DNA of 37,394 bases, taken from assembly GCA_023954815.1 (NCBI GenBank), contig JAGSHB010000042.1, forward strand, positions 1-37,394. Direction: 5' to 3'. Of this stretch, positions 1 through 8,551 are shown one piece after another (position 1 is the stretch's first letter; each line of letters starts with the position of its first letter). This stretch comes from Myxococcales bacterium (lineage in GTDB: Bacteria; Myxococcota_A; UBA9042). The notes beneath the pieces were generated by a model. It worked only from the letters and a program-made list of their open reading frames with translations. It had not been told where the DNA came from and did not search any database. The translations under genes were made by a program, and so were the position numbers.

Positions 1-960
1 ACCTCCCTGAGAACTGTCGGTGCGGCTGACAGCGACCGCCTCCCGCATGAACAGCTCCTCCAGCGTATCGCGCACCGGATGAAGTTCGACCAGCTGACCG
101 CCTAGTTCTGTGACCGTCGCGGTCAATCCGCTCACCGCCGTGGGTGGTAGTCGCACACTCACCAGGCCCTCTCCCGCACTGACGATCTCCACGTCCGCTA
201 GCGCCGTGAGCGCATCCGTCGCCACATCGCCTGGGAGCCGCAACATTGCCTCACTGAGCAGCCGGTCCCGGTGCAGCAGGGAGTCCAGCGTGCCCTCGGC
301 AATAGCAGCGCCTTCGTTGAGGATCACGACCGAGTCACAGACGCTCTCGATGTCGCTCAGCACGTGGCTGGTGATAAATAGCGTGCGGCCCTCTTCGCGC
401 AGCTCGACCATCAGATCGCGCAGCTCCTTACGACCGATGGGGTCGAGGCCGCTCATGGGCTCGTCGTAAACCAGCAGATCGGGGTCGTTGATCAGGCTCT
501 GCGCGATGCCTACCCGCTGCAGCATGCCCTTGGAAAAGCCGCGCAACGTCCGGTTCATCGCGTGGCCGAGACCGAGACGCTCAAGTAGCGCGACAATGCG
601 AGTTTTCCGGACCTCAGCGCTGATTCCGAACAATTGGCCGACGTAGTCCAGCACCTCGGTGGGCTTGAGGTAGTCGTAGAAATACGGGTGCTCCGGCATG
701 TAGCCAATGCGCGCCCTGGCCATGGGATCGCTGGTCTTCCTACCGAAGAGCTCGATGTCGCCGCGGGTCGGCTCGATGAGGCCCAGCATGCACTTGATAG
801 AGGTGGTCTTACCCGAGCCATTAGGCCCGAGGTAACCGAGCGCCTGGCCGCGTTGCACGGTGAAGCTGACGTCTCTGACAGCTTCGACTTTGGTGCCGCG
901 CAGCCCCGTCCGAAAAGTCTTGCCGAGGTGCGAAACATTGATGATGGGGGCGTCGCTCAC
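1..960 (-). CDS. ABC transporter ATP-binding protein (3' end cut by window edge)
   Basis: This is the ATPase subunit of an ABC transporter, which would power a membrane permease that probably lies beyond the left edge. The start is GTG at 960, preceded by AGGAG at eight bases, and it overlaps the stop of the upstream epimerase gene as GTGA. The reading frame is open for 320 codons to the edge. Visible motifs are Walker A GPNGSGKT (residues 45-52), a signature-region variant FSKGM (142-146) in place of LSGGQ, Walker B LLVYDEP (162-168) and the H-loop histidine at 199. The order and the roughly 100-residue C-terminal extension resemble the ABC-2/CcmA-like exporters (including GldA/NatA types). 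The substrate is unknown. Coupling to a sugar-nucleotide epimerase hints at envelope polysaccharide or lipid export, but that is inference. Confidence 0.93.
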   Translation of the reverse strand, partial: MSDAPIINVSHLGKTFRTGLRGTKVEAVRDVSFTVQRGQALGYLGPNGSGKTTSIKCMLGLIEPTRGDIELFGRKTSDPMARARIGYMPEHPYFYDYLKPTEVLDYVGQLFGISAEVRKTRIVALLERLGLGHAMNRTLRGFSKGMLQRVGIAQSLINDPDLLVYDEPMSGLDPIGRKELRDLMVELREEGRTLFITSHVLSDIESVCDSVVILNEGAAIAEGTLDSLLHRDRLLSEAMLRLPGDVATDALTALADVEIVSAGEGLVSVRLPPTAVSGLTATVTELGGQLVELHPVRDTLEELFMREAVAVSRTDSSQGG

Positions 961-1976
961 AGGCCCATCTCCTCGCGATACCAAGCGATGGTTCGCCGCA
1001 ATCCCTCTTCGAGATCGATGGTGGGGGCGTAGCCGATGAGCTCACGCGCTTTCGAGATGTCCGGCACGCGCAGCTCCACATCCGGGTGGTCCCAGCGCAC
1101 GTGCTCCACAGCGCTGCCAGATTTGGTCAGCCGTTTGATGTCGTGGGCGAGCTGGTGAATCGTCACCGTCGAACGGGGCGTGCCGATGTTGAAGCTCTGG
1201 CCGACGGCGCCTTCTTCGGTCAGCACGAGCAGGATGCCGTCGATGATGTCGTCGATGTAGCACCAGGAGCGAATCTGCGATCCATCGTTGTGGATCGTCA
1301 GCGGCGTGCCCTCGAGCGCGCGGCGGATGAAGTGGTGAATCGCGCCGGTACCCACCTGCCGGGGCCCGTAAATATTGAAGGGCCGGATACTGACCGTCGG
1401 CATGCCGTACTGCTTGTAGTAGTTGTGGCACAGGTGCTCGGTCGCCAGCTTGCTGACCGCGTACGTCCACCTGGCCTCGCCGACAGCGCCCAGGGAGGTT
1501 GCGTCGCCCTCGGTGACACGAAATGCATAGCGGCCAAAGACCTCAGACGTTGAAAAATCGATGACCCGAGAGAGTTTGTGACCAGCGCTCATCAAGCTGT
1601 GCGCGATCTCCAGGACGTTCATCGTGCCCTGCATGCTGACCTGCATCGTCAACACCGGGTTATTCATCACCGTGTCGACCCCCGCGATGGAGGCCATGTG
1701 GATGATGTGATCTGCACCCGCCAGCGCGCCGAGCAGCGCATCTTTGTCGCGCACATCACCACGGACCAGGCGCACGTTGTCGCGCTCGAGCAGGTCGGAT
1801 GCGGTGACCGCGTCCCTGTGCAGGTTGTCGAAGAGCACCACGGAGACCGTCGGATCGTCCGAGAGGCGCCGGGCGAGCGTCGAGCCGATAAAACCAGCAC
1901 CGCCGGTGATCGCGACGGTAGTTCCGCTGAGTTTTTTCGCGGCTTGTGCAGCGGAAGCGGGCGAACGACCAATCAT
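957..1976 (-). CDS. NAD-dependent epimerase/dehydratase (extended SDR family)
   Basis: This is a cytoplasmic sugar-nucleotide-modifying enzyme of the extended short-chain dehydrogenase family (UDP-glucose 4-epimerase, dTDP-glucose dehydratase and UDP-glucuronate decarboxylase relatives). At 339 residues it has the usual family length. The NAD-binding GxxGxxG motif is at residues 25-31, the catalytic YxxxK pair is Y172/K176, a Ser/Thr-rich strand (FSTSEVFG) precedes it, and the RPFNIYGPRQ segment is typical of the substrate-binding part. The ATG start overlaps the stop of the preceding gene by four bases (ATGA), and its own stop overlaps the ABC ATPase start by four bases, so the three genes are translationally coupled. 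The exact substrate cannot be decided from motifs; a UDP- or GDP-hexose is likely. Confidence 0.9.
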   Translation of the reverse strand: MIGRSPASAAQAAKKLSGTTVAITGGAGFIGSTLARRLSDDPTVSVVLFDNLHRDAVTASDLLERDNVRLVRGDVRDKDALLGALAGADHIIHMASIAGVDTVMNNPVLTMQVSMQGTMNVLEIAHSLMSAGHKLSRVIDFSTSEVFGRYAFRVTEGDATSLGAVGEARWTYAVSKLATEHLCHNYYKQYGMPTVSIRPFNIYGPRQVGTGAIHHFIRRALEGTPLTIHNDGSQIRSWCYIDDIIDGILLVLTEEGAVGQSFNIGTPRSTVTIHQLAHDIKRLTKSGSAVEHVRWDHPDVELRVPDISKARELIGYAPTIDLEEGLRRTIAWYREEMGL

Positions 1977-3118
1977 GGGGACTCCGAGGCGGCGGCAGTG
2001 GCCGCCCGAGGCAGAAACATCGATGGGGAGACGCTGTCAGGGGCAGGTGGCGCAGGCGGTGCTGGGCGTCCGGCCATCGGCAACTCTTCGTTGGGATCGA
2101 GGGTGTCACCGGCGTCGAGCGCGCCCCGGGGGGCTTGCACCATGGCGATGTCGAGCTGCTTGAGGAGACCCGGCACGACCGGGTGCTCGGGCATCCAGTT
2201 TTCCGGCTGATAGTAGGTAATCGGCGGCGCAGTGATGCGCTTGGGACCGACGACCATCGAGAGGGTCTCCTCCAAAATCGGCCAATCGCGGCCATGGCCA
2301 TGATCGAGCCAGCCGAGGGTCGCCGCCGCGATGTTTTTGTCCCGTTGGCGCAAGCGGATCCGCAGCTCTCGCCGCTCGTTGGCCGTGCCCGCCGCATAGC
2401 TCGCCATGGCTGCCCCGACGCTGTCCGTCATCCGCCCTGCGCGCGCGTATTGGTGCGCCAAGTAGTTCGGGTTGAGCGTAAAACCAGGCATTTGGTAGGC
2501 CATGGCCAGGTATTGCAGCGCCACGGCCTCGCGTTGCTTGCGTTCGATGACCCCATACCGCGCCCGGTAGGCGAAGATGTTGTAGGCGATCTCGTGATAC
2601 AGCCAGCCATCGAGCGGAAAGTGCTCGAGGCCCAGCCGGGCAAAGGCGTTGGCCCGCCGGTTGACGTCTTCGTCGATGGCCTGACCGAATTTGATGACCT
2701 GCGCGCCCCAGCGATAGGTCGACTGATTGTGCGCATCCAGGCCCCAGATGGCGTCGAGGTACAGATCGATGTACGGCATCTGGCTGTCGCCGAGCAGGTG
2801 ATCGACGAAGTAGTGGGCCACCCGCAAGAACAGGAGATCGGCGACGAAACTCTGGTTGCCGAGGGAGGCGACGCGCAGCACCTCAACCGGCGGCACGTAG
2901 ATCGTCTCAGCGCGGATGCCCAGGTACCGCTGCGGCCGGGCGATGTCCTTGTTGGTGTGCAGCCATTGATTGGCGAAAATCAGCAGCCACAAGCTCATAG
3001 CGAGGACGCTGAGCAGACGACGATTGCGCGGGCGACGCAGCCAAAACCCCGAAAATTCAGCCCACCAGCCGGTTGATGCTGCGGTAGGTTGTGATGTGTG
3101 AAGCGAAGGTTTGGCCAT
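1973..3118 (-). CDS. Membrane-anchored protein of unknown function
   Basis: I do not recognise a named family. The 381-residue protein has a basic N-terminus and one hydrophobic segment (about residues 35-51, LLSVLAMSLWLLIFANQWL), then a long hydrophilic region rich in aromatic residues and predicted helix pairs, which look TPR-like but lack a clear repeat consensus. The last 40 residues are Pro/Ala-rich. A single N-terminal anchor with the bulk outside the cytoplasm is the likely topology. The start chosen is ATG 3118; a longer in-frame TTG start at 3172 is possible but its GGAG touches the start codon, which is poor spacing. It is the first gene of the operon with the epimerase and ABC ATPase (ATGA overlap), so it probably works with that transporter, perhaps as an accessory or lipid/glycan-handling subunit. 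That role is inference. Confidence 0.8.
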   Translation of the reverse strand: MAKPSLHTSQPTAASTGWWAEFSGFWLRRPRNRRLLSVLAMSLWLLIFANQWLHTNKDIARPQRYLGIRAETIYVPPVEVLRVASLGNQSFVADLLFLRVAHYFVDHLLGDSQMPYIDLYLDAIWGLDAHNQSTYRWGAQVIKFGQAIDEDVNRRANAFARLGLEHFPLDGWLYHEIAYNIFAYRARYGVIERKQREAVALQYLAMAYQMPGFTLNPNYLAHQYARAGRMTDSVGAAMASYAAGTANERRELRIRLRQRDKNIAAATLGWLDHGHGRDWPILEETLSMVVGPKRITAPPITYYQPENWMPEHPVVPGLLKQLDIAMVQAPRGALDAGDTLDPNEELPMAGRPAPPAPPAPDSVSPSMFLPRAATAAASESP

Positions 3119-3354
3119 CTGACGCGCGATTCCTACTTGCCTGCCTACGAGCGCTAACGAACGGGGGGACAACTCCGGCGGGGCCTGAATCTACGCGCGT
3201 TGAGCCATCGTGCCAACTCTCTGAGCGGTGACAATTCGGACCCTCTTGGGGTGTCCATACACTGGCCCTGTGCGTGTTCGTCCGGCTTTTGATTGACCGC
3301 TTCGCTGCAGCCGCGCCAATCTCCACCTCCGAATTGCTGATCCGAGAGGTCTTG

Positions 3355-6300
3355 ATGCGCCATTTGCCTGTTGTCCTGCTGTCCCTGGCGCTTGCCTTGT
3401 CGCCGATTTTCGGTTGCAGCTCAGAGACGTCTTCATCGTCTGAGGATGCGGCCGTCAAAACTGATGGCGGCACCGATGGCGGGACCACGGCAGACGGCGA
3501 AACCGAGGCCGATAGCGCGGCCACCCAGGACATCGCTACCCCCGATTCAACAGCGACAACGCCAGATGCGGCGGCGGGCGATGCTGGAAGCGATGGCGGA
3601 ACCGACGGCGGAGCCACCCCTGACGCGAACATCGATCCCTGCACTGCCACGACCGGCGGCCTGAAAAAGACCATCGGGATTCCCCTGGGCGAGACCCTGC
3701 ATTTCTCCGGTGACGACTACCTCGCATTTTGGGGCAAGGATCGGCCGTGTGCGGTGCAGTTGGTCGACAAACCCAAAGGTGCGCAGGCAGGTCTCCTCGG
3801 TGGCGGGACACGGCTGACCCCGGATGTTGCGGGCAATTGGCAGATCCAGAGCGGCGCCGACGTGATCACCATCACCGTGATCGAGAACTACTGGAACGCC
3901 GACACCTTCCAGAACTTCAACTACTCGCCGACCTCGCCGATCGCAGTGCAGATGACCGGCAAGGCCAAGAGCGTCATCTGGATCGCGGCGCCCACCTCGT
4001 GCTTGGTCCAGCAGGTCGATCTGACAGACGCCGGCGCCAAGATCGTCAAGACGGTGCGCACTGGCGCTTGGCCAACCGCCGTCGCTGTGTGGCCCGGCAC
4101 GGACTTCTTGCTGGTGACCCAGACGGCGAGAGACAGCATTGGTTTCCTCAATACCAAGACCGGCGTGCTCGAAGACGCGGTGCTCGTCGGCAATGAGCCG
4201 GCCAATATCGTGCTGGAAAAAACCGACGGAAAGCCCCCGAAGTTCGCCTATGTCGCGCTATCGGGCGAAGACAAGGTGGCGAAGTTGGATCTGCAGAGTC
4301 GGCAGATCGTGGCGACGGTCAGCGTCGGGCGTGATCCCCGCGCGATGACGCTGGTCGGGCAGACGCTCTATGTCGCCTCGCTCATCTCATCCAATACCCA
4401 CCCGCGTGGGCCCAAGCAGCTCAAGGACAAGAAGACCGGCGAGAAACACCCGGTGCCCGAGTTCATGCAGCGCGATGTTGCCGCGATCGATACGACCACC
4501 ATGAAAGTCAGCGGCTGGGCGCGCGAGGTCGGCACCATTTTGCGTGGCGTGTTCATGCAGCCGGCTCAGGGCAAGGTCGCTAGCCGTCTGTTGGTGGCGG
4601 CGACCTTCGCGGACAATACCAAGCTCATGGTCGACGCCAATACGCGGCCTCATGCGCACCACCTCGTCGCGCTAGATCCCGATAAATTCAGTCTTAAAGC
4701 GCCAGGCAAGGCCGAATCTGCGGTGGTGACTGACATCGATTTGGACAAGCAGATCCACGGGGCTGGTGCCGCGGCGAGCCCGTACACCATGGCCACGACG
4801 CCGGATGGCAACTACTTGGTGGTCAGCCTGAGCGCGAGTCGCGGGCTGCTCTTTCTCGATCCCAAGACCTTGGCCGAGCGGGGCCGTATCAAGACCGGTC
4901 ACGACCCCCGCGGGTTGGTGTTCGCCCAGGGTCGCGTGTGGACCTACGCTTGGCTCAGCGACACGCTGGAGGGCGTTCCACTCCCCGGCGCGCCGACGGA
5001 GGTTGAGGTCAACGCTGGCGGTTTGGGTGGCGGCAAGGGCGGCAAGACCAAGATCAAGATCTGGAAAATGGGTCCGCTGGGACCTGCGAAACCGGTGAAG
5101 CTGACCATTGGCAACGATCCGACGCCGAAAGAGGTGCGTGCGGGCCAGCGCATCTTCAACGACGCTGAGTTTTCAAAGTTCGGCCAGTTCTCCTGCAACA
5201 ACTGCCACGTCGATGGGCTGACCGACGGGCTGACGTGGGATCTGCTCATCGACGGTCCGGTCAACACGTTGGCCTTTCGCAACGTCGGCGGAACCGATCC
5301 CTTCCTGTGGGGCGGGCAGCTGCCGACGCTCTTCGACTTTTCCCGGGAGGTGCTCAAGCTCGTCGGCGCGCAGGCCAGCGGCAAGCAGATGGAGCAGCTG
5401 ACCCAATACATGATGAGCGTCACCGCGCCGCCCAACCCCTTCGCGCTGCCGGGTGGCAAGCTCACCGCTGACGCGAAAAAGGGCAAAGTGTTGTTCAACG
5501 AGTTCACGAGCAAAGGTGGCGGCGAGTGTGCGGGCTGTCATGGCGGACCTTTGGGTACGACCGGCATCACGGTCGACGGCAAGACACCGGATGAGAAGAC
5601 CGACGTACCCAGCCTGCTCGGCGTCTACGACACGGCTCCTTACGGCCGCCAAGGCCAGTGGGCCACGCTCTCGGAGATGGTCGACTACGCCCTTGAATTT
5701 ACGGGCGCAAAGCTCTCGGATAGCGAGCGGAAGCAGGTGACTGCATTCGTGGCGCAGCTGCCCGGCGACCTGCTCACGCTCAACAGCGCGACCCCCGCCA
5801 ACAACGCCAAGTACGTGTGGAAGGGCACGGCTGTGGAGCTGATCTTCAGTCATGTGATGGCGCCCGGTCAGGAAGACAAGTTCACCATCGTCACGGGCCA
5901 GGGCTCGAAGGCCAAGCCACTGCCAGGATCGTGGAAGCTCAGCGGCCGTTATGCGCGCTTTACGCCAACGAGCCCGCTCACAGCCAACACGGTCTACGGC
6001 ATCACGGTCGCTGCGGGTCTCCAGGGTACGTTTGGCCAGCACCTGCCCTCGCAGTTGGTGTTGGGGTTTGAAACCGGCGGCACGCCTGCCTTCGATGTCT
6101 CCGGCCAGTGGAAGCTCACGTTGCAAAACCAGCTGGTCGGCAAGATCGGCGTGGACATCGCCCTGCTCATGGCCAAGGGCGGAAAGTTCACCGGTGTGCT
6201 GCTCGACAAATTCGAGGAAGGCAACGTCGGCGCCGACGCGGTGGCCGGAGTGGTCAGCGATAAGGTCTTGGTACTGGAGCCTTTTTACGTCGACTCACAG

Positions 6301-6471
6301 TTCGGCAAGTTCTTCGTCAAGGACGGCATCAAGTCGAACATGACCGATGGCAACAAGGACGGCTATGCAGATGCAGGCGTGGGCAGCTTCGACTTCAAGT
6401 TTGGCAACACGGTCTACAAGGTCAACGTGACCTGGAAACGCACGGCGCTTCCCAAAACGACGGCGCCATAG
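3355..6471 (+). CDS. Lipoprotein with beta-propeller-like region, two c-type heme motifs and Ig-like domain
   Basis: This is a 1038-residue exported redox protein. The start is ATG 3355, with GAGAGG just upstream. It begins with a lipoprotein signal ending SPIFGC (Cys21), followed by a low-complexity Asp/Gly/Thr/Ala linker to about residue 95. Residues around 150-540 contain repeated strands of the YVTN/lactonase beta-propeller kind (surface-cell-antigen style, such as VVATVSVGRDPRAM and RIKTGHDPRGLVF). Two heme c attachment sites follow: CNNCH (Cys614) and CAGCH (Cys725), in a di-heme cytochrome c peroxidase/MauG-like arrangement. After that comes an Ig-like Big_5-type domain (NSATPANNA, about 810-910) and a C-terminal beta-rich domain. 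Likely location is the outer membrane or periplasm, attached by lipid. Substrate and electron partner are unknown. The gene stands alone and is followed by a hairpin element. Confidence 0.88.
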   Translation: MRHLPVVLLSLALALSPIFGCSSETSSSSEDAAVKTDGGTDGGTTADGETEADSAATQDIATPDSTATTPDAAAGDAGSDGGTDGGATPDANIDPCTATTGGLKKTIGIPLGETLHFSGDDYLAFWGKDRPCAVQLVDKPKGAQAGLLGGGTRLTPDVAGNWQIQSGADVITITVIENYWNADTFQNFNYSPTSPIAVQMTGKAKSVIWIAAPTSCLVQQVDLTDAGAKIVKTVRTGAWPTAVAVWPGTDFLLVTQTARDSIGFLNTKTGVLEDAVLVGNEPANIVLEKTDGKPPKFAYVALSGEDKVAKLDLQSRQIVATVSVGRDPRAMTLVGQTLYVASLISSNTHPRGPKQLKDKKTGEKHPVPEFMQRDVAAIDTTTMKVSGWAREVGTILRGVFMQPAQGKVASRLLVAATFADNTKLMVDANTRPHAHHLVALDPDKFSLKAPGKAESAVVTDIDLDKQIHGAGAAASPYTMATTPDGNYLVVSLSASRGLLFLDPKTLAERGRIKTGHDPRGLVFAQGRVWTYAWLSDTLEGVPLPGAPTEVEVNAGGLGGGKGGKTKIKIWKMGPLGPAKPVKLTIGNDPTPKEVRAGQRIFNDAEFSKFGQFSCNNCHVDGLTDGLTWDLLIDGPVNTLAFRNVGGTDPFLWGGQLPTLFDFSREVLKLVGAQASGKQMEQLTQYMMSVTAPPNPFALPGGKLTADAKKGKVLFNEFTSKGGGECAGCHGGPLGTTGITVDGKTPDEKTDVPSLLGVYDTAPYGRQGQWATLSEMVDYALEFTGAKLSDSERKQVTAFVAQLPGDLLTLNSATPANNAKYVWKGTAVELIFSHVMAPGQEDKFTIVTGQGSKAKPLPGSWKLSGRYARFTPTSPLTANTVYGITVAAGLQGTFGQHLPSQLVLGFETGGTPAFDVSGQWKLTLQNQLVGKIGVDIALLMAKGGKFTGVLLDKFEEGNVGADAVAGVVSDKVLVLEPFYVDSQFGKFFVKDGIKSNMTDGNKDGYADAGVGSFDFKFGNTVYKVNVTWKRTALPKTTAP

Positions 6472-6566
6472 CAGTGTGCGGCGTAATTAAAATTACTGTC
6501 GCAGCACACTGCTAGTTTCCTTCATTATTGGGGGGCTAAGAGCGCCCCCAGCCGCGGCAAGCCGCG
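6471..6566. repeat. Intergenic hairpin element, copy 1 (terminator-like, related to 19644-19746)
   Basis: The element starts at the last base of the preceding stop codon. A perfect nine-base stem, GCAGTGTGC at 6471-6479 with GCACACTGC at 6504-6512, encloses a 24-base A/T-rich loop that has its own inner hairpin GTAAT/ATTAC. A pyrimidine-rich tract (TTTCCTTC) follows directly, which gives an intrinsic-terminator look. Next comes a 26-base block at 6521-6546 that matches 19688-19713 at 22 of 26 positions, then GGGGGC/GCCCCC (6531-6536 with 6544-6549) and CGCGGC/GCCGCG (6553-6558 with 6561-6566) hairpins. It lies between convergent genes. Termination is a plausible role, but the conserved block beyond the T tract suggests something more, such as a processed RNA or a repeat family. 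Confidence 0.7.
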
Positions 6567-6667
6567 ACTTCCCCATCCCAGCAGCCTGCGCCCCAAACGC
6601 GTCCTTCTCCGAAAAATCGAGAAAAAGCGCAGTCTGATAGCATTCCGATCAAACGGGCCATCCAACC

Positions 6668-7783
6668 CTACGAGACCAGCGCCTGCCAACGCGAAAGGCA
6701 GGCGTCCATCGCGTAGTGAACTGCGATCTCATTCGCTGCTTTTTTACCGGATTTACGGGTCTTTTTGCGGTGGTTGGCTGCATCGCAGAGCGCGGCTGCC
6801 AGCCCCTGGACGTCCCCGGGCGGAACCTTGGCGAGCGCGTGCTCCAAGTCAGCGGCAGCACCCACATCGGTGCCCACAACCGCGCAACCCACGGCCGCCG
6901 CTTCCAGTACGGCCATCCCTTGGCTCTCCCACCACGACGTCTGCGCGATCACATCCCATTTGGCCGCCATGCTGGTCAGTCGCTGATACGGGACGGCGCC
7001 CACAAAGCGGGCGTCGACGCCCAGCCGCTGCGCTTGGCGCGTCAACCTGGCTCGCAATGGTCCGTCTCCTACAACAGTCACTTGCAATCGGGTACCCCTG
7101 TGCCCAGCCGTGGCCGCCGCCGACAGCAGCAGACCGGGCGCCTTCACCGGCAGGAGGGAGGCGACGAGCCCCACCCGTAGCGGGGCGTCATCTCCTTGCG
7201 GTTTCGGCCTCTGGCTCTGGGATTGAATCACGCGATCGGGCAGGGGCAACGGCATCTGGGTCGTCTTGGCGCGCCACCGTTCGGGCACCCGGTCTGCCAA
7301 CCAGGGGGAGCCAACGGTGACGTGATCGGCATGGCGGAGGGCAGATTGCACCAACCAAGGGCCGAGGCCTTCCAGTCGACCGCCGTAGGGCACGGCAGGC
7401 AATCGGGCCAGCTCGCCGCCCATCAGCGAGACGATGGTGCGCGCACCGAGCGCCCGGCCAGCCAGCACAGCGACCATGCCGGGCTCGTCGGCCCAGAGTC
7501 CTTGCACCACGTCGAACGGACCCGCCCGCACCACCGTGGCGACCGCGCGGGCCAGCAGGGACAACCGACCGGCGCCAGAGATGTCTGCCCCACCGAGCGG
7601 AATGACGCGCAGTGGGCCGAGCGTGTAGGGAGTATCGGAGTGAGGAAACCGCAGACTGACGACGGTGACGTCGTGGCGGCCACCCAATGCCGTGGCCCAG
7701 GCGCGCAACGCCGGGATGCAGTTATCCGCCGTGTCCGTCGAAAACCCAGGAACGACCAGGCACACGCGCAGGGGCTGGCTCAC
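6668..7783 (-). CDS. Glycosyltransferase family 4 protein
   Basis: This enzyme transfers a sugar from a nucleotide-sugar donor to an acceptor, probably a lipid-linked or surface glycan, at the cytoplasmic face of the membrane. It is 371 residues long with the GT-B fold pattern: an N-terminal acceptor domain starting LRVCLVVPGFS, a glycine-rich LMGGELARLP loop, a linker, then LRVGLVASLLPVKAPGLLL and VVGDGPLRARL in the donor domain, and the retaining-enzyme EX7E motif in ESQGMAVLE. The start chosen is GTG 7783, which overlaps the stop of the upstream gene as GTGA; the open frame runs further upstream without typical family sequence. It is the last gene of the long minus-strand run, and its role there fits glycan assembly. 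Sugar specificity is unknown. Confidence 0.9.
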   Translation of the reverse strand: MSQPLRVCLVVPGFSTDTADNCIPALRAWATALGGRHDVTVVSLRFPHSDTPYTLGPLRVIPLGGADISGAGRLSLLARAVATVVRAGPFDVVQGLWADEPGMVAVLAGRALGARTIVSLMGGELARLPAVPYGGRLEGLGPWLVQSALRHADHVTVGSPWLADRVPERWRAKTTQMPLPLPDRVIQSQSQRPKPQGDDAPLRVGLVASLLPVKAPGLLLSAAATAGHRGTRLQVTVVGDGPLRARLTRQAQRLGVDARFVGAVPYQRLTSMAAKWDVIAQTSWWESQGMAVLEAAAVGCAVVGTDVGAAADLEHALAKVPPGDVQGLAAALCDAANHRKKTRKSGKKAANEIAVHYAMDACLSRWQALVS

Positions 7784-8433
7784 CAGCCGACACCGAGTGA
7801 GATACTCGAAAAGGGCTGAAGGGCCGCCATGGGAGTGATCAGCTTGCGGGCTCCCGGCAGCCATGCTGCGCCGGCCTTCAGGTCGCCGACGAACTCGAAC
7901 CCCAGACCGATTGGGCGCGTCCATTGCACCCCGACCGCTGCTTCGGGGCCGGCGGTCTCAATCGCGTCTTCCACGTCTGGATCGCCAAAGTCGAAGCCAG
8001 GTTCGTCCGGCGCGAGTTGGAGTTCCGCCATGCCCAGGCCCACCCGCAATTTGAGCAGCTGATCGCCGAAGCGCCAGGACATCGCGGAGACATTGAGTCG
8101 AAAGTGAGCGATTTCGGCGCCGGGGTCGCTGTGCAGGATGCCGCTGCCCGTGCCGCAACTTTCAATCGATACCCGCTCGAGAGGCGACAGCTCGACACAG
8201 ATCGTCGGGCGACCGTTGGTGCTGCTGGTCGCGGCGCCAGCGCGCATGTTGAACCACGTGCGGGCGGGCGGGGCTGCTTTGGTCAGCTGGAACTGGCCGC
8301 TGAGCTGGGCATGGGCCGACGTGGGGGCGAGTAGCGGACAGACGAAAAGAGGCAAAATGGCCGATAAAACCAGGTAGATTATGCGGTTTCGCCTCATCTG
8401 TGATGACTGCCATCTGTGTGCGGTCAAGCCCAT
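7780..8433 (-). CDS. Exported protein, probable outer-membrane beta-barrel-like
   Basis: The family is not recognised. The 217-residue protein starts at ATG 8433, with GGAG five bases upstream. It has a long N-terminal region and a signal peptide (hydrophobic residues about 18-37, cleavage likely after AHA at 40-42). An internal ATG at 8397 would give a more standard signal peptide but lacks a ribosome site. The mature part is rich in alternating hydrophobic/polar residues, glycine and aromatics (WFNMRAGAA, LKLRVGLGMAELQL, IGLGFEFVGDLKAGAAWL), and ends in ISLGVGW, an aromatic C-terminus as in outer-membrane barrels. Its length would fit an eight-stranded barrel. It is coupled by GTGA to the GT4 gene, which may point to surface glycan export or anchoring. 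Confidence 0.7.
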   Translation of the reverse strand: MGLTAHRWQSSQMRRNRIIYLVLSAILPLFVCPLLAPTSAHAQLSGQFQLTKAAPPARTWFNMRAGAATSSTNGRPTICVELSPLERVSIESCGTGSGILHSDPGAEIAHFRLNVSAMSWRFGDQLLKLRVGLGMAELQLAPDEPGFDFGDPDVEDAIETAGPEAAVGVQWTRPIGLGFEFVGDLKAGAAWLPGARKLITPMAALQPFSSISLGVGW

Positions 8434-8551
8434 TTCTTCTCCGACAAACGCGGGCCAATCTCCAGCCGTTGGCGCGTTCGGCCCTCATTCCATGCCCGAT
8501 CGCCAGCTCAATCGCAATCACGCATCACCCCAATGACATGCACGGGTGGAA

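Noticed and set aside
1946-3076. Long plus-strand open frame opposite the unknown membrane protein and epimerase start
   Set aside because: It is antisense to two coupled genes with clear motifs or protein-like composition; its own product is Arg/Gly-rich with no domain, which is typical of shadow frames in GC-rich DNA.
3173-3354. Possible promoter motifs in the gap before the lipoprotein gene
   Set aside because: TGACA-like and CATACA-like words are present but their spacing (22 bases) does not fit a sigma-70 promoter.
5173-6126. 317-codon minus-strand open frame
   Set aside because: It is antisense to the heme-binding part of the lipoprotein gene and shows no protein family features.
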